Assembly (NCBI RefSeq): GCF_934476685.1
Contig: NZ_CAKSNX010000004.1
Location: forward strand, 166,446-230,445
Reading direction: 5' to 3'
Source: an uncultured Ruminococcus sp.
GTDB lineage: Bacteria; Bacillota; Clostridia; Oscillospirales; Ruminococcaceae
DNA: 64,000 bases
The notes beneath the pieces are model-generated. The model did not search any database. It worked only from the letters and a program-made list of their open reading frames with translations, and was not told the origin of the DNA. Made by a program: the position numbers and the translations under genes. This document shows, in pieces, positions 8,385 to 17,653 of this stretch (position 1 is its first letter; each line of letters starts with the position of its first letter).

Positions 8385-9179
8385 ATGAGGGAAAAGACTC
8401 TTTTAAGGTTTAATATCCAAAAGTATGTAATGCCATTGTCGATAGCTGCTATAATAATTATGCTGCTATGCAGAGTTACATTAGGTATTGGCGAGATCGC
8501 TGAATATTCCGATCAAGATGTACTTATAAGAAATTATTACGTTTATTACCTTGACAGTCAGTTTGACAGCACCTATGTTCTATATGCTCTGTCATTTATT
8601 TTCGGATGTATTATATATTCCAAAACCTTTAACGTTGGGATATGCAATAGCATTCCAAGAAAAAGCATTTATAAGACTATTGTTTTATGCGGAGCATTAT
8701 TTGCAGCAGTATTGACAATGATAAAAATCATATCTGTTATTATTCCTTATTTTCTCAGTAACGATATACAAATTAATTTTGCAAATGATCTTTCGGATTT
8801 TTATCAGTTCAATACGGCTTTTTCTGATTACCAGTATGGACTTCTTTCAGACGAAAGATATGGTATCTCGGTCTTTATATCTGTATTTTTAAATGCTATA
8901 CTGTATTTTGCCGCAGGAGCTTCCATAAGATCATTGCTTACGGTGAGCAGAAACAGAGTAATAAAAATATGCATTTTAGGCGCTTATGCAATCGTATATA
9001 TGATATATCTGACCTGTAAGCTCGAAAATTACAGTTTGATTTTAAAATTGACCGAGAACTCTCCGAACATTATACTATTTATATGCATATCGGTTCAGCT
9101 GATAATGATAATCATTTTTAATATTTGCCTGTATGTTTCAAACAAAATAAATGAACCGCAGAGAACGGAGGCAGAATGA
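8385..9179 (+). CDS. ABC transporter membrane subunit, first
   Basis: 264 residues with about six hydrophobic segments (near residues 15-35, 65-80, 95-120, 165-185, 195-215 and 230-255), no other recognisable domain. Not recognisable by motif; function assigned from the operon. The ATG at 8385 is preferred because the ribosome site GAAAGG is properly spaced from it; an in-frame GTG at 8376 overlaps the ATPase stop and is too close to that site. Confidence 0.75.
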   Translation: MREKTLLRFNIQKYVMPLSIAAIIIMLLCRVTLGIGEIAEYSDQDVLIRNYYVYYLDSQFDSTYVLYALSFIFGCIIYSKTFNVGICNSIPRKSIYKTIVLCGALFAAVLTMIKIISVIIPYFLSNDIQINFANDLSDFYQFNTAFSDYQYGLLSDERYGISVFISVFLNAILYFAAGASIRSLLTVSRNRVIKICILGAYAIVYMIYLTCKLENYSLILKLTENSPNIILFICISVQLIMIIIFNICLYVSNKINEPQRTEAE

Positions 9180-9180
9180 T

Positions 9181-9858
9181 ATGAAAACACTAAAATTACT
9201 TAAAAACGTACAATTAAGATATTGTCTGCCCTACTATGTTCTCAGTATTCTGCTATCATTAACGCTAGCAGGAAATTTTAAAAACATGATTTCAGAAGGC
9301 GGATTGCCATATGATCTTATGTTCATAGACATCATACTTGCGTTAATAGCAGTATTTTTTACATTGTCACTTACGTCATACACACTGAAAACTGCATCAT
9401 TAAATAATGTTTCAAGAAGATCTGCTGTGTTATGCACTGTTGCTTCGATAATAATTTACAGTCTTATTTCTTCAGGTCTGTTGGTTTTGTCGGTAAGAAT
9501 TATTTATGGCAGAGGGCTATCTGAAGTATTTGATAAAAACTACGAATTTGATCTATTATGCTATTTCCTCAGTAAATTTATGAAGTTTGAAAACACAGGA
9601 GAAATATTTATAAGTTTCGGATTGTTTCTAATCTGTGTTATGCTGATAATCGCAGTTTTAAGAGCAGTATTTGCTTATTATGATATATTTGAAAAAGTAC
9701 TGACTTCATTGGCTGTCAGCAGTATGATTATTGCTGTACTCTGTTTTATGAATAAAAATATTAACTGCTTTTGCATAATGATTATAATTGCTGTAATATT
9801 AATGATTATTATTTCAAAATTGATTGTCAAAACTGACAGATACGGCATAAACAATTAA
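9181..9858 (+). CDS. ABC transporter membrane subunit, second
   Basis: 225 residues, six likely membrane segments and a basic N-terminus (MKTLKLLKNVQLRY). It follows the first membrane gene after one base, and the start ATG at 9181 has GGAGG nine bases upstream, inside the end of that gene. The upstream in-frame ATG at 9151 lies before the ribosome site and is rejected. Probably pairs with the first membrane protein to form the channel of the YtrA-controlled transporter. Confidence 0.75.
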   Translation: MKTLKLLKNVQLRYCLPYYVLSILLSLTLAGNFKNMISEGGLPYDLMFIDIILALIAVFFTLSLTSYTLKTASLNNVSRRSAVLCTVASIIIYSLISSGLLVLSVRIIYGRGLSEVFDKNYEFDLLCYFLSKFMKFENTGEIFISFGLFLICVMLIIAVLRAVFAYYDIFEKVLTSLAVSSMIIAVLCFMNKNINCFCIMIIIAVILMIIISKLIVKTDRYGINN

Positions 9859-9864
9859 TCACAG

Positions 9865-9902
9865 AAAAAACGCTCGAAGATATAAAACTCCGAGCGTTTT
9901 TT
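9865..9902. terminator. bidirectional terminator
   Basis: AAAAAACGCTCG (9865-9876) pairs with CGAGCGTTTTTT (9891-9902). The A-run and T-run make it usable on both strands, between the ABC operon (plus) and the NlpC/P60 gene (minus). Confidence 0.85.
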
Positions 9903-9919
9903 AGTATGTTCAGTGTAAA

Positions 9920-10954
9920 TTATATTATGGTTCTTACACAGTTTACCTTTCCGCAGTAACTTAGCTTACTGATATCCTGTATCCTTATTCCGTAATAACT
10001 GTTCATAGCATGGATTATTTTTCCGTCGCCTATATACAAAGCAGCGTGACCGTAATTATTGCAGATAATTATATCACCTGTTTTGATATTTTTCATACTT
10101 GATGCTTTTCCCTTTTTAGCCTGTACATATGTGCTGTGGGAAATGTCTATTCCTATCTGCTGATACGAAAGCATTGTAAGTCCTGTACAGTCGCAGGCAC
10201 GATAGCTTGCGCCGCCCCAGACATATCGTCCTCCATTCATACCGATAGCATACTGAACCACCGTCTGTATTTTTGCAGTACGTTCAGATACACGCTGAAT
10301 ATTGGAATCAGTTTTTACATACCGACCTTTATATGTACCCTCATTTATTTTAAGGTATTCACCCTTGCAGCTGTTCATGGACTTTCCTGCTATCGTTACA
10401 CCTTTGGACGTTGAAAGAACACCCTTTGCATATGTAAGCTTTGAAGTCGTTCCCGACTTTGTCATTTTTCCATTGGAAAGTTTATAAAGCTGAGCTTTTG
10501 AATTTATTTTGTAATATGTAAAGCCGTCTGTTTTTACTGTCATGTTCTGCATAGGAGAACATGATGATCCGTTTACAGCATACGCAATTATCTTATAATT
10601 TGTTGAGCCTTTAAAATAGCATTTTCCATTGTCAAAAAGTGAAACAACATTTTTGCTTTTTAATGTCTTATAAGAATATGATCTGACGTAATTTCCGTCA
10701 ACGATAAATTTGAATGATGTACTCGACGGATACGATGACAGGTTATCGACTTTCAGTTCGATCTTATTAGAATAAGTGTGAAGAACTGTAAGCTTGGGTG
10801 CTGAAAACTCCGCAGCGGCGCTGGCTGTAATACCAGATGTATTTTTCTCATAGAATTCCGTTGGAGCGAAAAAAGCACAGCTCATAACTATCACAGCTGA
10901 ACATACGGACGCTAATAATTTTCTGAATTTAATAATATAAACCATTCCTTTCAT
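9920..10954 (-). CDS. secreted NlpC/P60 cell-wall hydrolase
   Basis: 344 residues: a basic N-terminus and a hydrophobic signal peptide (about residues 10-30) followed by ASAAA cleavage-like sites, a beta-rich middle with SH3-like character, and a C-terminal NlpC/P60 domain (last 110 residues). The catalytic Cys is in CDCTGLT, the His in GHAALYIGDG and the third polar residue in the IIHAMN segment. Such enzymes cut peptide bonds in peptidoglycan stems. I start at the ATG at 10954, just before the signal peptide; one three codons later (10945) is almost equal, and the frame remains open to 11089 with non-signal sequence. Confidence 0.88.
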   Translation of the reverse strand: MKGMVYIIKFRKLLASVCSAVIVMSCAFFAPTEFYEKNTSGITASAAAEFSAPKLTVLHTYSNKIELKVDNLSSYPSSTSFKFIVDGNYVRSYSYKTLKSKNVVSLFDNGKCYFKGSTNYKIIAYAVNGSSCSPMQNMTVKTDGFTYYKINSKAQLYKLSNGKMTKSGTTSKLTYAKGVLSTSKGVTIAGKSMNSCKGEYLKINEGTYKGRYVKTDSNIQRVSERTAKIQTVVQYAIGMNGGRYVWGGASYRACDCTGLTMLSYQQIGIDISHSTYVQAKKGKASSMKNIKTGDIIICNNYGHAALYIGDGKIIHAMNSYYGIRIQDISKLSYCGKVNCVRTII

Positions 10955-11249
10955 TGCCTGTTTTACGTACAACAATATTTTACCACACGAATTATTACAG
11001 TCAGTCACCATTTTGTAACCATTTAGTAAACATTTCATCCTATTATATGTTATTATTATTAAATTATGCCAATTATTCATACTCAGCAAGCAGCGTTTTT
11101 ACATATCATGGTTATGAATACACATATATTTAATCATTTATCGATATTATGGCAATATATTTTATTCTCATTGTGATATTGCAGTAAAATCATATCAATA
11201 TTGTGTATAGTTTGCACAAATAAATTAATATCCGACCATTTGTTGACAC
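10955..11249. other. intergenic region upstream of the NlpC/P60 gene
   Basis: AT-rich and without a credible gene. On the minus strand, a TATAAT with a TTGGCA 19 bases upstream is a poor promoter candidate. Two near-identical ten-base blocks (11004-11013 and 11015-11024, differing in one base) lie 11 bases apart in the likely leader; they could be a direct-repeat binding site. Confidence 0.35.
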
Positions 11250-11288
11250 AAAAAAATCCGCTGAGATCTTAATGACCCAGCGGATTTT
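11250..11288 (-). terminator. intrinsic terminator of argS
   Basis: AAAATCCGCTG (near 11254-11264) pairs with CAGCGGATTTT (11278-11288), and on the minus strand the stem is followed by seven T. It lies 16 bases after the argS stop. Confidence 0.88.
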
Positions 11289-11304
11289 CATATTCAATAT
11301 TATA

Positions 11305-13074
11305 TTACATTGACTCAGGACAAGTAATTTTAAGCATATCAAGTATATTCTTGATTACCTGCTTAACAGCAAGTGAAAGGGAAAGTCTTGCCTGCATAAC
11401 GTTCTCTTCTTCGCCCTTTATTCTGCAATTATTATAGAACTTATGATAAAGGGTTGCGATATCAACAGCATACTTTGTTACCTTTGCAGGGTCATATGCT
11501 TTTGCAGACTCGTTTATAACATTCGGTAAAGTTGCCATAAGCTTTACAAGTTCAAGCTCCTCAGGCTCTTTGAGAGCAGTCATTGTCTGCTTATCAAATG
11601 GCTTTACTTCAACGTTTTCTTCTTTCATTTTCTTGAGCACGGAACAAATTCTAGCATGAGCGTACTGAACATAGTAAACAGGATTCTGACTTGACTCAGA
11701 AACAGCAAGGTCAAGGTCAAAGTCGAAATGAGAATTAGGCTCTCTCAGGTTAAAGAAAAATCTTGCTGCATCTATCGGGATCTCATCAAGGAGTGTAGCA
11801 AGTGTTATAGCTTTGCCTGAGCGCTTTGAAAGCTTATACTTCTCGCCGTTTCTAACCAGATTTACCATCTGCATTATAACTATGTCAAGCTTATCAGCGT
11901 CAACTCCGAGGGCAGTCATAGAAGCTTTGATCCTTGCAATATATCCGTGATGATCTGCGCCGAATATATCTACTGCCTTATCAAACTTTCTGACAGCGAG
12001 CTTATTATAGTGGTAAGCAATATCAGGTACAAGATAAGTAGGAACGCCATTTTCACGAACCAGTACTCTGTCTTTTTCATCACCGAAATCAGTAGTCTTG
12101 AACCAAAGAGCGCCGTCCTGCTCATAGGTATGACCGCTTGCTTTAAGCATATCGATTATCTTTGCTACTGAACCGTCATTGTGAAGTGTACTCTCTCTGA
12201 ACCACTGGTCATAATGTATTCTGTACTTTGCAAGATCGTTATGCAGTACCTCAATATTTTTCGGAAGAGCATAGTCAACAAGAGTTTTCTTTCTGTCCTC
12301 TTCACTCTGACCGCTGAGAACTGCACCATACTCATCAAAATAGCTCTTAGCGTGTTCAATGATGTCCATTCCTCTGTAAGTGTCATCAGGCATAGGGAAC
12401 TTTTCGCTGTTGCCGTCCTCGCCGTAGATCTTCTTACAGAAACTCTCCATATCAAGACCTTCTTTGCAGACAGCCATACCGTCATCGCTGCATATCTGCA
12501 TATATCTCAGTGACAAGGATTTACCAAACTTCTCGATCTGATTTCCTGCGTCATTGATATAAAATTCTCTTGCTACATCATATCCTGCCTTTTCAAGAAC
12601 CGCCGCAAGACAGTCGCCAATTGCTCCGCCTCTTGCATTGCCTATATGCATAGGACCTGTCGGGTTTGCTGATACAAATTCAACAAGGACGCTTTTGCCC
12701 TTGCCCATATCAGTTTCGCCATATTTTTCACCCTCTGCCAGCACTGAGCCGACTACTCCTGCATACCACTGAGGTGAATAGAAAAAGTTTATAAATCCAG
12801 GACCTGCAATTTCACACTTCTCAAAAAAAGTGCCGTCAAGTCTGATTTTTGATGCGATAGCCTCAGCTATTTTTCTTGGGTTATTTCTGAAAGGCTTTGC
12901 ACATACCATGGCTGCATTTGTGGAAACATCACCGTTTTTAGAATCGGCAGGTATCTCCGTATTAAATGCAGGAATAGGTTCTGCGGGGAATGTTCCCTCT
13001 GCAACAAGTTCGCCAAGTGCATTAAGAACAAGCTCCTTAACCTGTGAAAAGGCTTCCTGTACTAAGTTTGCCAT
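11305..13074 (-). CDS. argS: arginyl-tRNA synthetase
   Basis: Charges tRNA-Arg with arginine. 589 residues, class I synthetase. The Add-1 N-terminal domain comes first, then the HIGH signature as HIGN in PTGPMHIGNARGG, the KMSKS-like loop as KLSKR, and a C-terminal helical anticodon-binding domain with the YAHARI segment. Length is within the family range. Start ATG at 13074 has AGGAGG upstream. It is last in a minus-strand run after ddl, murI and a DUF1934 gene, a neighbourhood common in clostridia. Confidence 0.97.
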   Translation of the reverse strand: MANLVQEAFSQVKELVLNALGELVAEGTFPAEPIPAFNTEIPADSKNGDVSTNAAMVCAKPFRNNPRKIAEAIASKIRLDGTFFEKCEIAGPGFINFFYSPQWYAGVVGSVLAEGEKYGETDMGKGKSVLVEFVSANPTGPMHIGNARGGAIGDCLAAVLEKAGYDVAREFYINDAGNQIEKFGKSLSLRYMQICSDDGMAVCKEGLDMESFCKKIYGEDGNSEKFPMPDDTYRGMDIIEHAKSYFDEYGAVLSGQSEEDRKKTLVDYALPKNIEVLHNDLAKYRIHYDQWFRESTLHNDGSVAKIIDMLKASGHTYEQDGALWFKTTDFGDEKDRVLVRENGVPTYLVPDIAYHYNKLAVRKFDKAVDIFGADHHGYIARIKASMTALGVDADKLDIVIMQMVNLVRNGEKYKLSKRSGKAITLATLLDEIPIDAARFFFNLREPNSHFDFDLDLAVSESSQNPVYYVQYAHARICSVLKKMKEENVEVKPFDKQTMTALKEPEELELVKLMATLPNVINESAKAYDPAKVTKYAVDIATLYHKFYNNCRIKGEEENVMQARLSLSLAVKQVIKNILDMLKITCPESM

Positions 13075-13090
13075 ATATTTTTTCCTCCTG

Positions 13091-13516
13091 TTACTGTTTT
13101 ACATCTACTTTTATTTCAAAATCGCCGATATAGCTGGAATTTACATCAATCACATAATGAAGATCCAAAGAACCGCCTTCATCATTAAGCATACTTTTTA
13201 TATCCTTTGCATTTACGCCAACAGTAAATGAACCATATGGCGTACCATACACACAATGATGCTTTGTTCCCATTTCTATAACAAGATTAGAAGTAACTGC
13301 GCCTGTTCTGTCCATTATGACCTTGTCGTCGCCAAATGTTTCAAGCGTAGTTACGCTTCCCTCATAACCAGTCGCTTCAGATTCCTCATAGGATATTCTG
13401 TATCCGTTGTCAGTTTTCTCGAATGTGCCTTTTGAAAAAAGCTCCGTCTTTTCACTGCTCTGACCGTCGTTCTGACAGCTTACAAGATTTATTGATACTT
13501 CCCTTTTATTGCTCAA
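13091..13516 (-). CDS. DUF1934 family beta-barrel protein (YwiB-like)
   Basis: 141 residues, mostly alternating beta strands with the family pattern V-x-Y-G-T-P-x-G-S-F-x-V-G near the middle and an L-x-Y-x-I-D-V strand near the end, as in the calycin-like DUF1934 proteins. Function unknown. It directly precedes argS, as is common in Firmicutes. A TTG start at 13516 is favoured because GGAGGG lies about six bases upstream; the ATG at 13534 lies before that ribosome site. Confidence 0.8.
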   Translation of the reverse strand: MSNKREVSINLVSCQNDGQSSEKTELFSKGTFEKTDNGYRISYEESEATGYEGSVTTLETFGDDKVIMDRTGAVTSNLVIEMGTKHHCVYGTPYGSFTVGVNAKDIKSMLNDEGGSLDLHYVIDVNSSYIGDFEIKVDVKQ

Positions 13517-13561
13517 TACTTTCCCTCCAATCATACTTTCAATGTAATGCTTTGAAATACA

Positions 13562-14371
13562 TCAGAATTTCAGATTGCACTGCGATATCTGAGCATTTAT
13601 ATTCTTTCCGAGAAATTTTTCCACATTCTCGGAAAACAGCTCTACGCTGTCAGTGCAGTACAGTTCGATCTTGCCCTGTTCTTCTCTGTCAGAAAGTGTA
13701 TCATTATAACTCATAGTCTTTAATGCATACTTTGCAAGCTCAGCGCCCGAAGATATCAGCGTTACATCGCTTCCCATTATATCTGAAATAAGTTCAGTAA
13801 GATGCGGATAATGAGTGCAGCCGAGGATAAGAGTATCGACCTTTTCTTTCTTCATTATTTCAAGATATTCCTCAGCAAAAAATCTTGCAGGAGGACAATC
13901 CACTGCTGTATATCCGTTTTCCACCAGCGGTACAAAAAGCGGACAGGCTTTTCCGACTACTTTAATATCGGGATTGATACTTCTTATCACCTTGCCGTAA
14001 ACGCCGCTTTTGACTGTGGCTGACGTAGCTATTATGCCTATTCTGTTATTCTTCGTAGCTGCGCAGGCTGCATGAACGGCAGGCATTACAACGCCGCTTA
14101 TCTCAACAGAATCAGACTTATCAACATTTGAAAGTACAGAAGAAACCGTTCCGCAGGCAACAAGTATCATCTTGACATTGTGCTGCATAAGGAAATCTAT
14201 ATCCTGTTTTGCATAGCTTATTATAGTTTCACGGCTTTTAGTTCCATATGGTACTCTTGCAGTATCACCGAGATACACTATATCTTCGTGCGGCAGCAGC
14301 CTTATAAGCTCCTTTACACAAGTCAATCCGCCTATACCCGAATCGAATACTCCTATGGCAGCGTTATTCAT
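13562..14371 (-). CDS. murI: glutamate racemase
   Basis: Makes D-glutamate for peptidoglycan. 269 residues with the GVFDSGIGGLT opening and both catalytic cysteines: C73 in VACGTVSS and the second in LGCTHYPHL. The first motif departs from the usual A-C-N-T-A: Asn is Gly and the last Ala is Val. The start ATG at 14371 overlaps the end of ddl by eight bases, suggesting coupled translation. An upstream in-frame ATG (14398) would lie deep inside ddl. Activity is likely but the altered motif leaves some doubt about whether this is a true racemase or a close relative. Confidence 0.87.
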   Translation of the reverse strand: MNNAAIGVFDSGIGGLTCVKELIRLLPHEDIVYLGDTARVPYGTKSRETIISYAKQDIDFLMQHNVKMILVACGTVSSVLSNVDKSDSVEISGVVMPAVHAACAATKNNRIGIIATSATVKSGVYGKVIRSINPDIKVVGKACPLFVPLVENGYTAVDCPPARFFAEEYLEIMKKEKVDTLILGCTHYPHLTELISDIMGSDVTLISSGAELAKYALKTMSYNDTLSDREEQGKIELYCTDSVELFSENVEKFLGKNINAQISQCNLKF

Positions 14372-15443
14372 AGTCCACGTCCGATCTTTCAAGCGCATAC
14401 TTGATAAGCTTATCTTCCTGCTGCTCAGGAGTCATTCCTGCATACTGCATAAGCTGAGGATACATACTTATAGGAGTATGTCCGGGGAGAGTATTTATCT
14501 CGTTGAGAATAACATCTCCATTCTCACAAAGGAAGAAATCAACTCTTGAAAGTCCTGCACAACCCATAGCTTTATATGCCTTGACAGCTTCCTGTCTGAT
14601 ATTTTCTATACTTTCTTCAGACATTCTTGCAGGGATATATGTTCTTGACTCTGCATTATTGTACTTAGCGTCAAAATCATAGAATTCATTTGCTGCTGAT
14701 ATCTCACCAACAGTAGATGCAAAAGGCTCATCATTACCCATGACTGCACATTCACATTCTATACCCTTGATCTCTTCTTCAACAACGACCTTCTTATCAT
14801 GTGAAAAAGCAAATTTTATGCCCGCTTTAAGTTCCTCACGATCATGTGCCTTTGAAATGCCTACTGATGATCCGCAGTTTGCAGGCTTAACATACATAGG
14901 ATAACCAAGCTTTTTCTCCATTTCATCGCACTTTTCATCAAGCTGTGAAAGTTCAGAAATAATGGTAGATACCCACTTAGCAGTTCTAATGCCATGGCTT
15001 TCAAGGATCGTATGGGTAACATCTTTATCCATACAGTCTGCTGACGAGATAAGGTCACAGCCTACGAACGGGATCTCTGCCATCTGGAAAATACCCTGTA
15101 TAGTTCCGTCCTCACCATTTTTGCCGTGAAGTGCAGGGAAAATAACATCTACCTTAACGTGCTGATAGCTGCCGTCTGCACCGAATGCAACAAAACCTTT
15201 ATGTACAGGATCAGGACTGAGGATACATGGGACGTTGTCTGGGTGAGTTTCCCAGCTGCCGTCTGCAATATGCTCAGGTGAACCGATATATTTTAACCAA
15301 TGACCTTTCTTTGTGATGCCTATGCACACAACGTCATACTTATCTTTCGGAATACTTTTTATAATATGCGCCGCAGACACGACGGAAATATCGTGTTCAT
15401 TTGATTTGCCGCCAAAGATTACGGCTACACGGATTTTTGACAT
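14364..15443 (-). CDS. ddl: D-alanine--D-alanine ligase
   Basis: ATP-grasp enzyme that joins two D-Ala for the peptidoglycan stem. 359 residues with the N-terminal VIFGGKSNEHDIS segment, the catalytic loop PALHGKNGEDGTIQG, the ATP-grasp core and the C-terminal EINTLPGHTPISMYP motif (His where most ligases have Phe). The start ATG at 15443 has AAGGAAG upstream at a fitting distance. It overlaps murI, so D-Ala-D-Ala and D-Glu supply appear co-expressed. Confidence 0.93.
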   Translation of the reverse strand: MSKIRVAVIFGGKSNEHDISVVSAAHIIKSIPKDKYDVVCIGITKKGHWLKYIGSPEHIADGSWETHPDNVPCILSPDPVHKGFVAFGADGSYQHVKVDVIFPALHGKNGEDGTIQGIFQMAEIPFVGCDLISSADCMDKDVTHTILESHGIRTAKWVSTIISELSQLDEKCDEMEKKLGYPMYVKPANCGSSVGISKAHDREELKAGIKFAFSHDKKVVVEEEIKGIECECAVMGNDEPFASTVGEISAANEFYDFDAKYNNAESRTYIPARMSEESIENIRQEAVKAYKAMGCAGLSRVDFFLCENGDVILNEINTLPGHTPISMYPQLMQYAGMTPEQQEDKLIKYALERSDVDYE

Positions 15444-15567
15444 AGCTGTTCTTCCTTTCATATGAATGCATTTAGTAATATATTATTATACCATATATTT
15501 ATGCGGATTGCAAACAATTATTTTACAAAATCATAAACTTACATCAAATTTATTTGAGATATATTCA

Positions 15568-16335
15568 CTATACACGGCAGACTTCTTCAAAAGGCATTGT
15601 TCCGCCGAAAATATCAAGTGCACTGCCTATGGTAAAATCTATCTTCCCTCTGCCGAGAGAACGGAGCTTTTCAAGGTCGTCAAAAGAGGATATGCCCCCT
15701 GCATATGTGGAGGGTATATCAAGACAACTTCCCATAAGCGCCGCAAGGTCTTCTTCTATGCCGCCTGCTTTGCCCTCTGAGTCAACGGCATGGATAAGGA
15801 ACTCGTCACAGAACCCACTGAATTCTTCAAGAGTTTTTTCTGTAAGCTTTACATCGGTGAATTTCTGCCAGCGGTCTGTTACTATGTAATACTCGCCGTT
15901 TCTTTTTCGGCATGACAGATCCAAAACAAGATGATCTTTTCCCACAGCTTTAAGTATACTTTTCAGATTATCATAATTCACAGCACCATTTTTAAATACA
16001 AAACTTGTTACTATGACGTGTGACGCACCTTTATCAAGAAAATATCCTGCATTATCATTGTTTATACCGCCGCCTATCTGAAGACCGCCTTCAAAGGCTG
16101 ACAGGGCAAGCTCGGCTTGTCTTACATCTTCTTTGTAAAACTCGCTTGATGCAGGATTAAGAATAATTATATGTCCGCCCGTAAGGTTTCTTGACTTATA
16201 CAGGCTGCCATAATACGCACCGTCATATTCAGAAACAAAATTCTCCGCAGCATAATTATTGTTGTCACGCAGGCTTCCGCCTACTATCTGCTTTACTGAG
16301 CCATTGTGGATATCTATACAAGGTCTGAATTTCAT
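15568..16335 (-). CDS. hisA: eukaryotic-type HisA (ProFAR isomerase)
   Basis: Isomerase of the fourth step of histidine synthesis, a (beta/alpha)8 barrel. 255 residues. The opening FRPCIDIHNGSVKQIVGG and the GLQIGGGIN and YAGGISSFDDL phosphate loops match the fungal/plant HIS6-type branch better than ordinary bacterial HisA. The catalytic Asp pair would be D8 (CIDIHNG) and the Asp in LVLDLSCR. There are no other his genes beside it: it stands alone between ddl and a lipoprotein gene. The ATG at 16335 is preceded by AAGGGAGG. Lack of a his operon is unusual for a bacterium. Confidence 0.88.
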   Translation of the reverse strand: MKFRPCIDIHNGSVKQIVGGSLRDNNNYAAENFVSEYDGAYYGSLYKSRNLTGGHIIILNPASSEFYKEDVRQAELALSAFEGGLQIGGGINNDNAGYFLDKGASHVIVTSFVFKNGAVNYDNLKSILKAVGKDHLVLDLSCRKRNGEYYIVTDRWQKFTDVKLTEKTLEEFSGFCDEFLIHAVDSEGKAGGIEEDLAALMGSCLDIPSTYAGGISSFDDLEKLRSLGRGKIDFTIGSALDIFGGTMPFEEVCRV

Positions 16336-16351
16336 TCAGCTTACCTCCCTT

Positions 16352-17389
16352 TTACTTACTGCCTATATACACAGCAAGAATAATTTCTCGGTCATATTCT
16401 ATACGCTGACATCTCAGCTTTATGTTCTTATGTTTATTCAGAATATTATCAAATACATCTGCAAGATCATCACTTATATCCTTTGCAAAATACACAGTAT
16501 CTATATCGTCCTCAGAGTCCATTTTACTTACAGACGATTTAAGTTCATCATCAAGTCTGAAATACACATTTTCGCTTTTGTTACTTATCTGAGTTTCTAT
16601 ATACTCCTGAGTTTGAGCGAAATTGCTTATAGTGTATATGTTATGTTCTATATATGAATCCTTGAAGTTAGTCGCCTCAGGAAGATCCTGCGTGTCCCAC
16701 AGGTGCTTTTTCGCCATATAATCTTCCGTTACATTAAAGTATTTGTGCCTTATAAAATCATCAGCACCTCTGTCGGGAATAGGATCGTCCCATGTTACGT
16801 CTACATAATACCATTCGTCGTTTATCTGAACCATATTCCAAGCGTGTTCTTCGCCGTCTGTATCCCCTGCTTTCAAAGATATACATGGTATTTCAAGCAT
16901 ATCCATAAACAGCTGAAAAGTTGTTGTATAGCCGCTGCATATGGCCTTGCCTTTCAGCAATGCGCCATAAGGATCAGAAGAGTATTTTCCGTAAGCTCCG
17001 AAAACGCTGAGCAGACCTGTATCATACTCACAGTTGGCAACAATATAATCATGTACGGCAAGTTCTTTTTCATAGTCGGACATAGACTCATCTATGATAC
17101 TGTCGATGATCTCTGCTGCTTTATTTAATATTTCCAGTTGATAGCTGTCAAGAGCGTCTGCATTTCCAGTAATATACGCATTTGATATAGGAGTTGAATC
17201 ATAGAGTTCATCACTGTTTTCATCGTCAGCAGAACTGTCAGTTATGCTGTTTTGTGAACTTACATTATCAGCGTTTAAAACAGTTTTACTGCTCTGCGTA
17301 TTCACAGTATTACCGCAGCCCGATAAAAACAAAGCTGCAAAAGAAAGAAGTGAGATGATCTTTTTATATTTTACAGTTGATCTGCTCAA
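16352..17389 (-). CDS. transglutaminase-like lipoprotein
   Basis: 345 residues: signal peptide with lipobox LSGC (lipidated Cys at residue 25), a Ser/Asn/Asp linker to about residue 75, then a transglutaminase-like domain. Its catalytic Cys is in GKAICSGYTTTFQ, the His in GEEHAWNMV and the Asp in WYYVDVTWDDP. A C-terminal region of about 100 residues has no recognised domain. Extracellular, membrane-anchored, probably a peptidase or crosslinking enzyme; substrate unknown. It is the first gene of the minus-strand run and lies 16 bases before hisA. Confidence 0.87.
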   Translation of the reverse strand: MSRSTVKYKKIISLLSFAALFLSGCGNTVNTQSSKTVLNADNVSSQNSITDSSADDENSDELYDSTPISNAYITGNADALDSYQLEILNKAAEIIDSIIDESMSDYEKELAVHDYIVANCEYDTGLLSVFGAYGKYSSDPYGALLKGKAICSGYTTTFQLFMDMLEIPCISLKAGDTDGEEHAWNMVQINDEWYYVDVTWDDPIPDRGADDFIRHKYFNVTEDYMAKKHLWDTQDLPEATNFKDSYIEHNIYTISNFAQTQEYIETQISNKSENVYFRLDDELKSSVSKMDSEDDIDTVYFAKDISDDLADVFDNILNKHKNIKLRCQRIEYDREIILAVYIGSK

Positions 17390-17529
17390 AACAAATGCAC
17401 CTCCTATATATAAAACACCAGTTTATATTATATAATAAGCGGCAGTCCTTGTCAAGCAGATACACAGCTCAAAAGTGCTTAAAATGAATTTTATAAAAAA
17501 TAATCTTTCAGATTTTGCTATTCTATACA

Positions 17530-17560
17530 GCATAATTCATTTTGGGCTTCTGAATTATGC
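17530..17560. promoter_or_regulatory. palindrome just upstream of the aconitase promoter
   Basis: GCATAATTCA (17530-17539) and TGAATTATGC (17551-17560) are a perfect ten-base inverted repeat with an 11-base centre, ending eight bases before the -35 box. The spacing is typical of an activator or repressor site; the regulator is unknown. Confidence 0.55.
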
Positions 17561-17567
17561 AATAAAC

Positions 17568-17596
17568 TTGACAAAAAGCTTTATTTAGTATAAAAT
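17568..17596 (+). promoter_or_regulatory. promoter of the aconitase gene
   Basis: TTGACA (17568-17573), 17-base spacer, TAAAAT (17591-17596), 57 bases before the chosen start codon. Confidence 0.8.
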
Positions 17597-17653
17597 AGTA
17601 GTATCATACTTAAATGTATTGGAATAATGCATACGAAAGGATTGTTTTTATCT

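Noticed and set aside
17530..17560. Terminator upstream of aconitase
   Set aside because: The stem is AT-rich, has no T-run, and the upstream genes are transcribed away from it.
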